Shown here piece by piece: positions 28,446 through 36,363 of a stretch of 64,000 nt of DNA. A program made the translations under genes and the position numbers. This DNA is from an uncultured Methylocystaceae bacterium (GTDB taxonomy: Bacteria; Pseudomonadota; Alphaproteobacteria; Rhizobiales; Beijerinckiaceae). The first letter of the stretch is position 1; each line of letters begins with the position of its first letter. The notes beneath the pieces were generated by a model. That model worked only from the letters and a program-made list of their open reading frames with translations. It was not told the DNA's origin and made no database searches. The stretch spans positions 1 through 64,000 of the forward strand of contig CALMZV010000012.1 of assembly GCA_937870755.1 (NCBI GenBank), written 5' to 3'.

Positions 28446-29577
28446 TCAATCCACGTCTTCGACCTTCTCCGGGCCGCCGCCGTGCACGCGCTGGGCGAGC
28501 GCGGCCTCCATGAAGTCGTCGAGATCGCCGTCGAGCACGTCGTCCGGCGTGCCGGAGGTGACGCCCGTGCGCAGATCCTTCACGAGCTGATAGGGCTGCA
28601 GGACGTACGAACGGATCTGGTGGCCCCAGCCGATGTCGGTTTTCGACGCGGCGGTTGCGTTCGCCTCCGCCTCGCGCTTTTCCAGCTCCACCTCGTAGAG
28701 ACGCGCGCGCAGCATGTTCCACGCGGTCGCGCGGTTCTTGTGCTGCGACCGTTCGGCCTGACAGGCGACGACGATGCCGGACGGAATGTGCGTGATGCGC
28801 ACGGCCGAGTCGGTGGTGTTGACGTGCTGGCCGCCGGCGCCGGACGAGCGATACGTGTCGATGCGGCAGTCGCTTTCGTTGACCTGAATGTCGATCTTGT
28901 CGTCGATGACGGGATAGACCCAGACGGACGCAAACGACGTATGGCGACGCGCGTTGGAGTCGAACGGCGAGATGCGCACCAGACGATGCACGCCCGATTC
29001 GGTCTTGGACCAGCCGTGCGCGTTATGCCCCTTGATGAGCAGCGTGCCGGACTTGACGCCCGCCTCCTCGCCCGCGGTCTCCTCGATGTATTCGACCTTG
29101 AACTTGTGGCGCTCGGCCCAGCGCGCATACATCCGCAACAACATGCGCGCCCAGTCCTGGCTCTCCGTGCCGCCGGCGCCGGAATGGACTTCGAGAAAGG
29201 TGTCGTTGGCGTCGGCCTCGCCGGCGAACAGCGCCTCGATCTGGCGGCGTCGCGCTTCGGCGACGAGACCCTTGAGCGCGACGATGCCTTCCTGCTCGGT
29301 CGCCGCGTCGCCTTCGCTTTCGCCGAGTTCGACGAGCGTGATGGCGTCGTCGAGCTCGCTCTCGAACCGCGAGATCGACGTCAGGCGATCTTCAAGTTCG
29401 GTGCGCTCGCGCATGACCTTCTGCGCCGCGTCCGCATCGTTCCAGAGATTGGGGTCTTCGGCCTTCGCGTTCAGTTCGGCGAGGCGTCGCGTCGCGGTTT
29501 CGACGTCAAAGATGCCTCCTCAGCAGCCCGACCGACTGCTTGATCTGCTCGACGAGGTTCTCGGCTTCCGCGCGCAT
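28446..29577 (-). CDS. prfB: Peptide chain release factor 2, expressed through a programmed +1 frameshift
   Basis: Recognises UGA and UAA stop codons and releases the finished chain. The zero frame opens at ATG 29577, encodes 23 residues (MRAEAENLVEQIKQSVGLLR then RHL) and stops at TGA (29508-29506). A +1 shift on CTTTGAC continues into the main frame, giving a 376-residue protein. That frame carries the SPF anticodon-like motif (ISPFDS, about residue 204) and the catalytic GGQ (GAGGQHVNTT, about 248). Annotation from the internal ATG at 29414 alone would lose the N-terminal domain. This is the autoregulatory design known from E. coli RF2, not a damaged gene. Confidence 0.96.
29505..29520 (-). 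promoter_or_regulatory. RF2 programmed +1 frameshift signal
   Basis: On the minus strand the sequence reads AGGAGG-CAT-CTTTGAC. An internal Shine-Dalgarno (29520-29515) lies three bases before the slippery CTT-TGA-C, the same spacing as in E. coli prfB. Low RF2 lets the ribosome slip past the TGA and make more RF2. Confidence 0.95.
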
Positions 29578-29665
29578 GGGTCTTCGCTTGGCATCGCTTG
29601 TGATCGCTTCCCCATACGGCCATTTGTTCACGACTGCAAATGCATCGCATTTTTTTCGCCCATCG

Positions 29666-29694
29666 TGGCGCAGGTCGAATCATGACCTGCGCCA
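29666..29694. terminator. Strong hairpin after the lux cassette, without a T-run
   Basis: TGGCGCAGGTC - GAATCAT - GACCTGCGCCA: an 11-bp perfect stem with a 7-base loop between the small lux-cassette gene and prfB, both on the minus strand. No U-tract follows on either strand, so it is not a classical intrinsic terminator. It may protect the 3' end or act as an operator ahead of prfB. Confidence 0.45.
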
Positions 29695-29717
29695 ACGGCC
29701 GGGTGAAAGGCGCCTGC

Positions 29718-30032
29718 CTAGACGCCGAGCAACTGCTTCAGATCGTTCTGCACGCTCAACAGCAGCCGCCTCGTGGTGTCAGGTTGTTCGTCCATGATGT
29801 CCAGAACGACCGACAGCTTGTTGAGGCACTCGCCCAATGAGTGTGCGGAGACGGTTTCCATCGACTCAATTGTCTTGTGAATCTGCTCCCACAAGATATC
29901 GCCAACATCCTCCATCTGCCCACAATCCAGATAAAGCTTCCTGAGCTCCGCATACTTTGTGAGATATGGCATGAGCGGCGGAGCCGGGTGGTCGCCTTCT
30001 GGATATGCCGAATGCTGTAACGACGCGATCAT
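29718..30032 (-). CDS. Small helical protein coupled to the LuxI-type synthase (unknown function)
   Basis: 104 residues from ATG 30032 (MIASLQHSAYPEGDH), preceded by TGAGGTTCTC and beginning only 7 bp after the synthase stop, so translation is likely coupled. The N-terminal 20 residues are polar; the rest looks helical, with LRKLYLDCGQMEDVGDILWE and SLGECLNKLSVVLDIMDEQ, ending DLKQLLGV. No signal peptide or DNA-binding motif. I do not recognise the family. Its middle loosely resembles short helical hypothetical proteins common in Rhizobiales. By position it matches CinS of Rhizobium, which is coupled to cinI and acts as an anti-repressor, and by size and helicity it resembles the anti-activator TraM; both are analogies only. 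Confidence 0.75.
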   Translation of the reverse strand: MIASLQHSAYPEGDHPAPPLMPYLTKYAELRKLYLDCGQMEDVGDILWEQIHKTIESMETVSAHSLGECLNKLSVVLDIMDEQPDTTRRLLLSVQNDLKQLLGV

Positions 30033-30039
30033 GAGAACC

Positions 30040-30648
30040 TCACGCCGCCTGGGCGAATTCCGTTTCCAGGCCGGTTGCGCGGAGAATCGCCTGTTCGTTG
30101 TTCGCCGAGACATCCCATATGCCGGCCGATATGCCGCGATATGGCCCATCCTGGATTGTGGAGATCACACGCGCCGGCATTCCGCAACGACGATAAATTC
30201 GGCGAAGCGCAGGTTCGAATACACCTACGAACTGGGCGACGCCATATTCGAGGCCGAACCGCGCCGCCGACAAACATATGTCGCAAGCCGAATACGACAC
30301 GCCATTCGGCTGAAGTCTGCGGTCATGCGTTCCCGCCCACCGTGTGGCTTCCCAAATCAGCGGCGAACTGAACTGCACGTCCGGGAACATGTGCGCAAAA
30401 GGTCCGGCGAACATGTGAGGGGATGCCGTCGACAGAAGCCGGACGGACGCAACGATGTTTCGAGATTCATCGAGAGAAAGCAGATAGACGGTATCGTCTC
30501 GATCAAACTCGTCGATCTCGAACTCACCGTCCACAATGTTTACGTCCCAACCCTTTTCATCGTGGAACACCTTCTTTCGAAGACGAAACATTTCATCGAA
30601 GAGCTCAGGATATTGAGTCCGCTGAAAACCTTGCACCATCATCGCCAT
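30040..30648 (-). CDS. Acyl-homoserine-lactone synthase (LuxI family)
   Basis: Makes an N-acyl-homoserine lactone signal from S-adenosylmethionine and an acyl donor. With the start at 30648 (202 residues) the invariant family residues fall at nearly canonical numbers: Arg24, Phe28, Trp34 (FRLRKKVFHDEKGWDV), Asp46 and Asp49 (EIDEFD), Arg70 (SVRLL), Phe84, Glu100 and Arg103 (IWEATRW). It resembles the rhizobial CinI-type group more than short LuxI proteins (impression only); chain length cannot be read from sequence. GGGAG lies eight bases upstream; an ATG at 30663 is in frame but precedes that site. A 24-bp inverted repeat overlaps the ribosome site. Lower GC than flanking genes. Confidence 0.94.
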   Translation of the reverse strand: MAMMVQGFQRTQYPELFDEMFRLRKKVFHDEKGWDVNIVDGEFEIDEFDRDDTVYLLSLDESRNIVASVRLLSTASPHMFAGPFAHMFPDVQFSSPLIWEATRWAGTHDRRLQPNGVSYSACDICLSAARFGLEYGVAQFVGVFEPALRRIYRRCGMPARVISTIQDGPYRGISAGIWDVSANNEQAILRATGLETEFAQAA

Positions 30649-30650
30649 TT

Positions 30651-30674
30651 CGCTGTCTCCCATTTTGGACAGCG
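30651..30674. promoter_or_regulatory. Inverted repeat spanning the luxI ribosome binding site
   Basis: CGCTGTC - TCCCATTTTG - GACAGCG: 7-bp perfect arms around a 10-base spacer, just upstream of the synthase start. In the mRNA the loop carries GGGA of the Shine-Dalgarno. It could be a lux-box-like operator (CTGTC...GACAG), though the spacing is four bases longer than the usual CT-N12-AG core, or an RNA hairpin that controls translation. Confidence 0.5.
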
Positions 30675-30708
30675 AATGTTTCGAATGGAAACGCGGGCCT
30701 CGGTATTC

Positions 30709-30720
30709 CCCCGATCGGGG
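30709..30720. promoter_or_regulatory. CCCCGATCGGGG palindrome between luxR and luxI
   Basis: A perfect 12-base palindrome lies 6 bp beyond the luxR stop codon and about 60 bp before the synthase start. It could be half of a receptor-binding site or a short hairpin at the 3' end of luxR; it has no loop, which favours a DNA-binding site. Confidence 0.4.
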
Positions 30721-30725
30721 AGGCG

Positions 30726-31496
30726 CTAACGAACGATTCCCGCCCGGATCGCTTTGACCACAGCGTGCGTCCGCGTAAGGGCGCCGAGCTTGAACCGCGC
30801 CGAGTCAAGATGTGCTTTCACCGTTTCGGCAGAGATACGCATGATTGTGGCGATATCTTGAAAACTCTTTCCTTCCGCCGACCAGCTCAACGCCTCCCGT
30901 TCGCGAGGCGTGATCGCTTTCAAGCTGAAGGACTCGCCGGGATAGCCATAAATTTCGACCGCGCGCTGGTGGATATAGTGAGCCAGCACCATAGCGTCCT
31001 TCAACAATTCACGCCGGCGCAGATCCCATTCGCGCTCGTTATCTTGGGTGCTTACACCAAAGAGCGCCCACATTCCATTCGATGGTCCTCTGACAGGAAT
31101 GGTAAGCCCATTTCGCCCGACGCCAGAGTCTAATGCGTGCGAAAAGAACCGTTTGATCTTCGGGGATGAACGATCGATCTTTGCCCAGTCCAAAGGCAAG
31201 ATCGTATGGACGGAATTGTTGTAGACCGGATCGATTTCGATGAATTTTTCTTTCCTGTAATGATTCTGCCATTCAATCGAATGCGTAGTTGCGATAGCCG
31301 GATTCTCTAGATTAAACCCATTTAAGGTCGGGCAATGATAGATTATGTTAGCTATACTCATTGAGTCCTGCACTAAATATAAAACGTGTGCAAGATCATC
31401 TAGGGATGCTGCCGCGTCCAACTTTGCAAGGATTGCCGGATCAATTATTGATAAACCGCGCTCGACCACAACTGCCTCTGCCGAAAAACTCGACAT
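30726..31496 (-). CDS. LuxR-family autoinducer-binding transcriptional regulator
   Basis: 256 residues: an N-terminal acyl-homoserine-lactone-binding domain and a C-terminal LuxR helix-turn-helix. Ligand-pocket residues conserved in TraR/LuxR are present as Trp76, Tyr80, Asp89-Pro90, Trp104 and Gly130. The DNA-binding domain begins ITPREREALSWSAEGKS (195-211) and includes ISAETVKAHLDSARFKL. It is upstream of and in line with the synthase gene, so it probably senses the signal made by its neighbour. The first part of the gene is strikingly AT-rich (about 43% GC by my count over 31201-31500) against about two thirds GC nearby, which suggests horizontal gain. Confidence 0.95.
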   Translation of the reverse strand: MSSFSAEAVVVERGLSIIDPAILAKLDAAASLDDLAHVLYLVQDSMSIANIIYHCPTLNGFNLENPAIATTHSIEWQNHYRKEKFIEIDPVYNNSVHTILPLDWAKIDRSSPKIKRFFSHALDSGVGRNGLTIPVRGPSNGMWALFGVSTQDNEREWDLRRRELLKDAMVLAHYIHQRAVEIYGYPGESFSLKAITPREREALSWSAEGKSFQDIATIMRISAETVKAHLDSARFKLGALTRTHAVVKAIRAGIVR

Positions 31497-31536
31497 AGTT
31501 AAAATCGCGGCTTGTCACGCGTCTAGCAGATTCTGG

Positions 31537-31559
31537 CAAAATCGAGGCGGCGAGCCGCC
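31537..31559 (-). terminator. Intrinsic terminator downstream of mrcA
   Basis: Minus strand: GGCGGC-TC-GCCGCC followed by TCGATTTTG. A compact GC stem and a short T-run sit between the mrcA stop and luxR, separating the cell-wall gene from the quorum-sensing cassette. Confidence 0.6.
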
Positions 31560-31615
31560 GCGCCGGCATCGCTTCAAGATGGAGCGCGCCTCGAACTCCG
31601 GCGACGTTCAGGCGT

Positions 31616-34027
31616 TCAGTAGAGCCCGCCCGTGCCCGAGCCGACCGCGCGGTCGACGTCGCCGCGGCCGGAGGCCGCGCCGCGTGGGCTCGCGTCGCCG
31701 ATGATCGAATAGGAATCCGGCGGCGCGGTGCCCGGCTTGAAGGCTTCGAGAATCGAGCCCGCGCCAGAGGCGCGCATGCCCGATTTCGGATCGACCGAGA
31801 TGAGCTTGATGCCCGGCGGCACGCGGAACGGCGCGTCCGGCTTGTCCTTCAGCGCCTGTCCCATGAAATCGCCGAAAATCGGCGCGGCGTAGAGCGAGGC
31901 CTGCGCATGGTCGCCCATCGAGCGCGGGCGGTCGTAGCCGAGATAGACGCCGACGGCGAGGTCGGGCGAGAAGCCGACGAACCACAGATCCTTCGCATCG
32001 TTGGTCGTGCCGGTCTTGCCCGCCAGATGTTTGCCGAGCGCCTTCAGACGCTGGCCCGTGCCGCGCAACACCACGCCTTCCATGATGGAGGTGATTTGGT
32101 AGGCGGTCAGGGGATCGAGCACCTGCTCGCGCTTGTCGACCAGTTTCGGCTCGTTCTGGTTCTCCCATTTCGGCGCGTCGCAGCCCAGGCACTGGCGTTC
32201 GTCGTGCCGGTAGATGGTGCGGCCCCAGCGGTCCTGAATGCGGTCGATGAGCGAGGGCTTGATGCGCTTGCCGCCGTTGGCGAGCATCGAATAGCCGGCC
32301 ACCATCCGCATGGCCGTCGTTTCGCCCGCGCCCAGCGACATCGACAGATAGGGCGGCAGATCGTCGTAGACGCCGAACCGTTTCGAATATTCGACGATCA
32401 GCGGCATGCCCACGTCCTTGGCGAGCCGCACGGTCATCATGTTCTTCGACTGTTCGATGCCGTAGCGCAGCGTGTGCGCGCCGGTGCCGCCGCCGGAAAA
32501 ATTCTCAGGCCGCCAGATTTCGCCGTTGCCCTGATCGATCTCGATCGCCTCGTCCAGCACGATGGAGGACGGCGTATAGCCGTTGTCGAGCGCCGTGGCG
32601 TAGACGAACGGCTTGAACGCGGAGCCGGGCTGGCGCTGCGCCTGCGTCGCGCGGTTGAACTCCGACTGGTCGAACGAGAAACCGCCGACCATCGCGAACA
32701 CGCGACCGGTATAGGGGTCCATCGCGACGAGTGCGCCGGAAATATCGGGCACCTGGCGCAGGCGATACTGGCCCGGCGTTTTCTCGATCGGCTCGACATA
32801 GATCACGTCGCCAACCGTCAACGCGGAGCGCGGCGTCTTGCGCGTCCACCGCATGCCTTCGGCGCTCAACCCCCCCGTCTCGCGCTCGCGCGACAGTTCG
32901 CCGGATTTCTCCTTCGGCGGCTGAAGGCCGATGCGCGCGCCGGCGTCGGAAATATCGAGCACCACCGCCAGTCGCCACGGCTGCACGTCGCCGAGCGCGG
33001 GAATGGCGCCGAGCGGCGGACCCCAGTCGCCAGCCGTTTCGATATGCTGCATGGCGCCGCGGAACCCGTGCGCCTCGTCGAACCGCACGAGGCCGTCGAC
33101 CAGCGCCTTGCGCGCCATCAGCTGCATCCTGGGGTCGAGCGTGGTGCGGACCGACAGGCCGCCTTCGTACAATTTCTTGTCGCCGTACCGATCCGACAGT
33201 TCGCGGCGCACTTCCTCCGCGAAATAGCCCGCCACATAGGTGTTGGGCGAGAGCGCGCGCGGATTGACGCCGAGCGGTTCGGTCTTGGCCTTCTCGCCGT
33301 CGGCGCGTTTGACATAGCCGTCGGCCACCATGCGGTCGATGACGTAATTGCGCCGCGCGAGCGCCTTCTCGCGATTGCGGAACGGATGCAGGTCGCTCGG
33401 CGCCTTGGGTAGCGCGGCGAGATAGGCGGCTTCCGCGATCGTCAGTTCGTGGACCGATTTGTTGTAATAGTTGAGCGCGGCGGCGGCGACGCCGTAGTTG
33501 CCGAGCCCGAGATAGATCTCGTTGAGATAGAGTTCGAGAATGCGGTCCTTGGAATAGGCCGCCTCGATGCGGAACGAGATCAGCGCCTCGCGAATCTTGC
33601 GCTCGATGGACCGCTCGTTGCCGACCAGAAAGTTCTTGGCCACCTGCTGGGTGATGGTCGAGGCGCCCTGCACATGCCGGCCGCCCTGCACGAGCACCGT
33701 CACCGCACGCAGGATGCCTTCGGCGTCGACGCCGGGATGGCTGTAGAAGTTCTTGTCCTCGGCGGCGATGAACGCCTGTTTCACCAGCGGCGGCAGCGCG
33801 GAAGTCGGCAGATAGAGACGGCGTTCGCGCGCGTATTCGGCGAGGATCGACCCGTCGCTGGCGTGGACGCGCGTCATGACCGGCGGCTCGTAATTCTTGA
33901 GCTGCGCGGTATCCGGCAGGTCCTTGCTGTAGAAATGATAGGCGACGCCCGCACCGGCCGCGCCGAGCAGGAATAGGATCGCGCCGGTTGCGAAAATGAA
34001 GCCAAAAAAGCGGCCGATCATCCGCAT
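31616..34027 (-). CDS. mrcA: Penicillin-binding protein 1A (bifunctional transglycosylase/transpeptidase)
   Basis: Polymerises and cross-links peptidoglycan at the inner membrane. The 803 residues have an N-terminal membrane anchor (about 9-30), a glycosyltransferase-51 domain with catalytic Glu90 in IAAEDKNFYSHPG and the GASTITQQVAKN motif, an OB-like insert, and a transpeptidase domain with SAFK in RQPGSAFKPFVY (about 469) and KTGTTNDAKDLWF (about 670). The ATG at 34027 is followed by a second at codon 3. It lies downstream of amiC in the same direction with a 653-bp... gap region containing no gene of 332 bp, and usually neighbours prfB in Rhizobiales; here the lux cassette separates them. 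Confidence 0.96.
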   Translation of the reverse strand: MRMIGRFFGFIFATGAILFLLGAAGAGVAYHFYSKDLPDTAQLKNYEPPVMTRVHASDGSILAEYARERRLYLPTSALPPLVKQAFIAAEDKNFYSHPGVDAEGILRAVTVLVQGGRHVQGASTITQQVAKNFLVGNERSIERKIREALISFRIEAAYSKDRILELYLNEIYLGLGNYGVAAAALNYYNKSVHELTIAEAAYLAALPKAPSDLHPFRNREKALARRNYVIDRMVADGYVKRADGEKAKTEPLGVNPRALSPNTYVAGYFAEEVRRELSDRYGDKKLYEGGLSVRTTLDPRMQLMARKALVDGLVRFDEAHGFRGAMQHIETAGDWGPPLGAIPALGDVQPWRLAVVLDISDAGARIGLQPPKEKSGELSRERETGGLSAEGMRWTRKTPRSALTVGDVIYVEPIEKTPGQYRLRQVPDISGALVAMDPYTGRVFAMVGGFSFDQSEFNRATQAQRQPGSAFKPFVYATALDNGYTPSSIVLDEAIEIDQGNGEIWRPENFSGGGTGAHTLRYGIEQSKNMMTVRLAKDVGMPLIVEYSKRFGVYDDLPPYLSMSLGAGETTAMRMVAGYSMLANGGKRIKPSLIDRIQDRWGRTIYRHDERQCLGCDAPKWENQNEPKLVDKREQVLDPLTAYQITSIMEGVVLRGTGQRLKALGKHLAGKTGTTNDAKDLWFVGFSPDLAVGVYLGYDRPRSMGDHAQASLYAAPIFGDFMGQALKDKPDAPFRVPPGIKLISVDPKSGMRASGAGSILEAFKPGTAPPDSYSIIGDASPRGAASGRGDVDRAVGSGTGGLY

Positions 34028-34359
34028 TCAAAATCTCTCGATCCGGCGATCGTCCGACCGTGGCTGTCGCGCCTGATGGGTCGAGCCGATCTCATCTCAA
34101 ATCTCTCTGGCGGGCGGCGCGCCTGCCGAATCCGCACCGCGCCGGCGTTCTGCCACGGCGCCGCAGCGTTCCACCCGTTTGACGCAAAACAAGCCGCAGC
34201 GCAACCGCGCCCGCTCCTTTGGACCGGAGCACGAACCTTGCGACGTTCCTCACGAACTCCGCCGTTTCAGTGCTGCCGCTTTGTGGTCGTTTGAGGGCGC
34301 GGCGAGGCGTGAACGCGAATTCCGGCGCGGCCCGCATGGGCCAATACTTTTTCCCGGCC
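34028..34359. other. Non-coding gap between amiC and mrcA
   Basis: 332 bases without a convincing gene. Both neighbours are on the minus strand, so the promoter of mrcA and the 3' end of amiC should be here. The amiC-proximal part has a possible hairpin (GGCCC-ATGC-GGGCC) but no T-run, and I see no clear -35/-10 pair. Confidence 0.4.
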
Positions 34360-35706
34360 CTAGCGCGGCGCGGGCGCGCCCGCGTTTGCAAATCTGTCAG
34401 GGGCGCCGGCGGGCGCCTCGGCGGCGGTGCGCTCTGCGAAAAAGCGCTCGATCGACTGGGCGACGCTGGTGGAGGCGCGTTCGCGCCAGTCGGCGGAGAC
34501 GAGCCGGGCGAGATCGCCCTGCGACGACATGTAGCCCAGTTCGAGCAGCACCGAGGGCGTGTCCATCGCCTTCAGCACGCGGAAACCGGCCGAGCGCAGC
34601 GGGTTCTTGTTCAGATCGCCCGTGTGTTTCCAGTAGGCGACGAGCGAGCGGGCGTAAGCGTGGCTCATCGCCCGCGTTTCGCGGCGCGTGAGGTCGGACA
34701 GAATGTCCTGCACGTCGGTCGTATCCTCGGTCTCGGTCACGCCGCCCGCCCGGTCGGCCGCGTTCTCGCTGGCCGCCAGTCGCGCGGCCTCGGCGTCGGA
34801 GGCGCGGTCGGACAGGGTGTAGACGGTCGCACCGCGCACCCAGGTCTCCGACAGCGTGTCGGCGTGAATGGAGACGAACAGGCCCGCGCCCGCGCTCTGC
34901 GCCAGTTTCACGCGGTCGGCCAGGGGCACGAAAACGTCGCCGGCGCGCGTCAGCACCGGCTTCACGCGGCCGCTGGCCTCCAGCTTGGCGGCGACCGCCC
35001 GCGCGAATTCGAACACGATGTTCTTTTCGATGGCGTCCTTGCCGGCCGCCCCCGTATCGACGCCGCCGTGGCCGGGGTCGAGCGCGACGACCGGGCGGCC
35101 GCCGGACGCGGGCGCCGGCGCCTCCGCCTGTTTGCGGGGCGGCTGCGGCGGGGCCTGCAACAGTTCTGCGGCGCGCGCCGCGCGCGCGGCGGCGCGGAAC
35201 GATTCGCCGTCGGAGGGCGCAAGCTCGAGCGTCAGCCGCGCGGCGCCGCCCGATTCGGTGCGCTCGCTCGCCGCCCGGGCGATCCGCGCCGGCCCGTTCA
35301 AGTCCACGACGATGCGCGACCGGCCGGGCGCGAAATGACCGAACCGGTAGGACGCGATCAGACCGGCGCGCGCCGGCCTGGAGGCTCGTCCGTTGGCCGG
35401 ATCGATCAGGAAGGCGGTTTCCTTCAGGTCGACCACCACCCGGTCCGGATTCGACAGAACGAAAGCCCGCACGTCGACCGTGTCGTTCATGTCGAAGACG
35501 AGTCTGGCCCCGCCCGCGCTCTCGTGATGATGGACGGCGGTGGCCGCCGGGCCGGCGTCGTAGGGCCTGGCCTGCGCCGGCAGCGCGCGGGCGGCGGCGC
35601 GGGCGCCCACCATGCCGTTGGCGGCGGCCGGCGGCGTCGCGGCGGCGAGCAGGAGCGCGGCCGTCGCAGCCAGGCGCCCGCCCCTCGTTTTCGCGTGTCG
35701 CGCCAT
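34360..35706 (-). CDS. amiC: Periplasmic N-acetylmuramoyl-L-alanine amidase (AMIN + Amidase_3)
   Basis: Cuts the amide bond between MurNAc and the stem peptide, splitting septal wall during division. The 448 residues have a signal peptide (LAATAALLLAAATPPAAA), an AMIN domain (about 75-175) for peptidoglycan targeting, a Pro/Ala linker, and the Amidase_3 domain. Zinc and catalytic residues are in ALDPGHGGVDTGA, NIVFEFA, FVSIHADT and LLELGYMSS. The ATG at 35706 (MARHAKTRGG) follows GGGACGGAACCGG; a longer frame would add 20 residues with no signal character. Same-strand neighbour of mrcA and divergent from rne, the usual alphaproteobacterial order. Confidence 0.95.
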   Translation of the reverse strand: MARHAKTRGGRLAATAALLLAAATPPAAANGMVGARAAARALPAQARPYDAGPAATAVHHHESAGGARLVFDMNDTVDVRAFVLSNPDRVVVDLKETAFLIDPANGRASRPARAGLIASYRFGHFAPGRSRIVVDLNGPARIARAASERTESGGAARLTLELAPSDGESFRAAARAARAAELLQAPPQPPRKQAEAPAPASGGRPVVALDPGHGGVDTGAAGKDAIEKNIVFEFARAVAAKLEASGRVKPVLTRAGDVFVPLADRVKLAQSAGAGLFVSIHADTLSETWVRGATVYTLSDRASDAEAARLAASENAADRAGGVTETEDTTDVQDILSDLTRRETRAMSHAYARSLVAYWKHTGDLNKNPLRSAGFRVLKAMDTPSVLLELGYMSSQGDLARLVSADWRERASTSVAQSIERFFAERTAAEAPAGAPDRFANAGAPAPR

Positions 35707-36363
35707 CCGGTTCCGTCCCGCGCCGCAGGCCCTGTCGGACCGTGGATTCGCCGCAAGATTAAGCAATAAGCAAGCAACGGTTAACGCGCGGTAACGATGA
35801 TGCGCGCTTTGCCGACCCCCTGTCGCATTTTGAACACAGGGGTCGGGAAACTTGCCAAGGCGGCGGCGATGCGCCTAAGTAGCGTCTCCTGCGATGGGCG
35901 CCGAGGCGCTCGCGGCGGGAAGCGACCGATTTCTGCGCGACGCGAGGCGCGCGCATCCGGGCGCTTCCACCTCCGAACGTTTCGTTCGGGAGCAGGCAGG
36001 CGCTGGGCCGTCCCAGGACGGCGCCGTCGCAATGTTTCAATCGTCGACGAGACGAAACCGCGGGCCAGATGACGCAAACCGTATCTCTCTTTCCCCACGC
36101 AGGCGCTGTGCAATGCGCCGCGTACGGGGCTGCGAGCGGAGCGGGCGCAGGCCATGGGATCGCATCGGCGGCGACATTTCCGTTCCCGTTGTCTTGTCTT
36201 TACGGCCCCCGCGACGACGCCAGCGTAGCGTTGCGTTCGTGGCGCGGGCCTCTCCCCTTCCCTCAAACTTCGCGCGCGGCGCCGCCTGACGGGCGCCGAC
36301 CTGCGCAGCGGCCGCGGCCGCTCGCAGCGGCGCCGACCGACGGCCCGCGCCCAAGAGTGTTCA
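35707..36363. promoter_or_regulatory. Long divergent amiC/rne intergenic region and probable rne leader
   Basis: 657 bases without a gene I can support; open frames here lack ribosome sites and family features. The amiC end is AT-rich (TTAAGCAATAAGCAAGCAACGGTTAACG, split over 35759-35786). A possible plus-strand promoter is TTGCCA-N18-TAAGTA near 35852-35881, which would give rne a leader of close to 480 bases. Long structured leaders that RNase E itself cuts are known for rne in E. coli; the same use here is inferred. Confidence 0.45.
35812..35846. promoter_or_regulatory. Large imperfect hairpin in the amiC/rne intergenic region
   Basis: CCGACCCCCTGT - CGCATTTTGAAC - ACAGGGGTCGG: an 11-bp stem with one bulged C and a 12-base loop, about 105 bp from the amiC start and just before the possible rne promoter. 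It could be an operator or an RNA structure on the amiC transcript. Confidence 0.5.

Noticed and set aside
28446-29577. prfB as a frameshifted pseudogene
   Set aside because: The shift falls exactly on the RF2 slippery site with its internal Shine-Dalgarno, so it is programmed.
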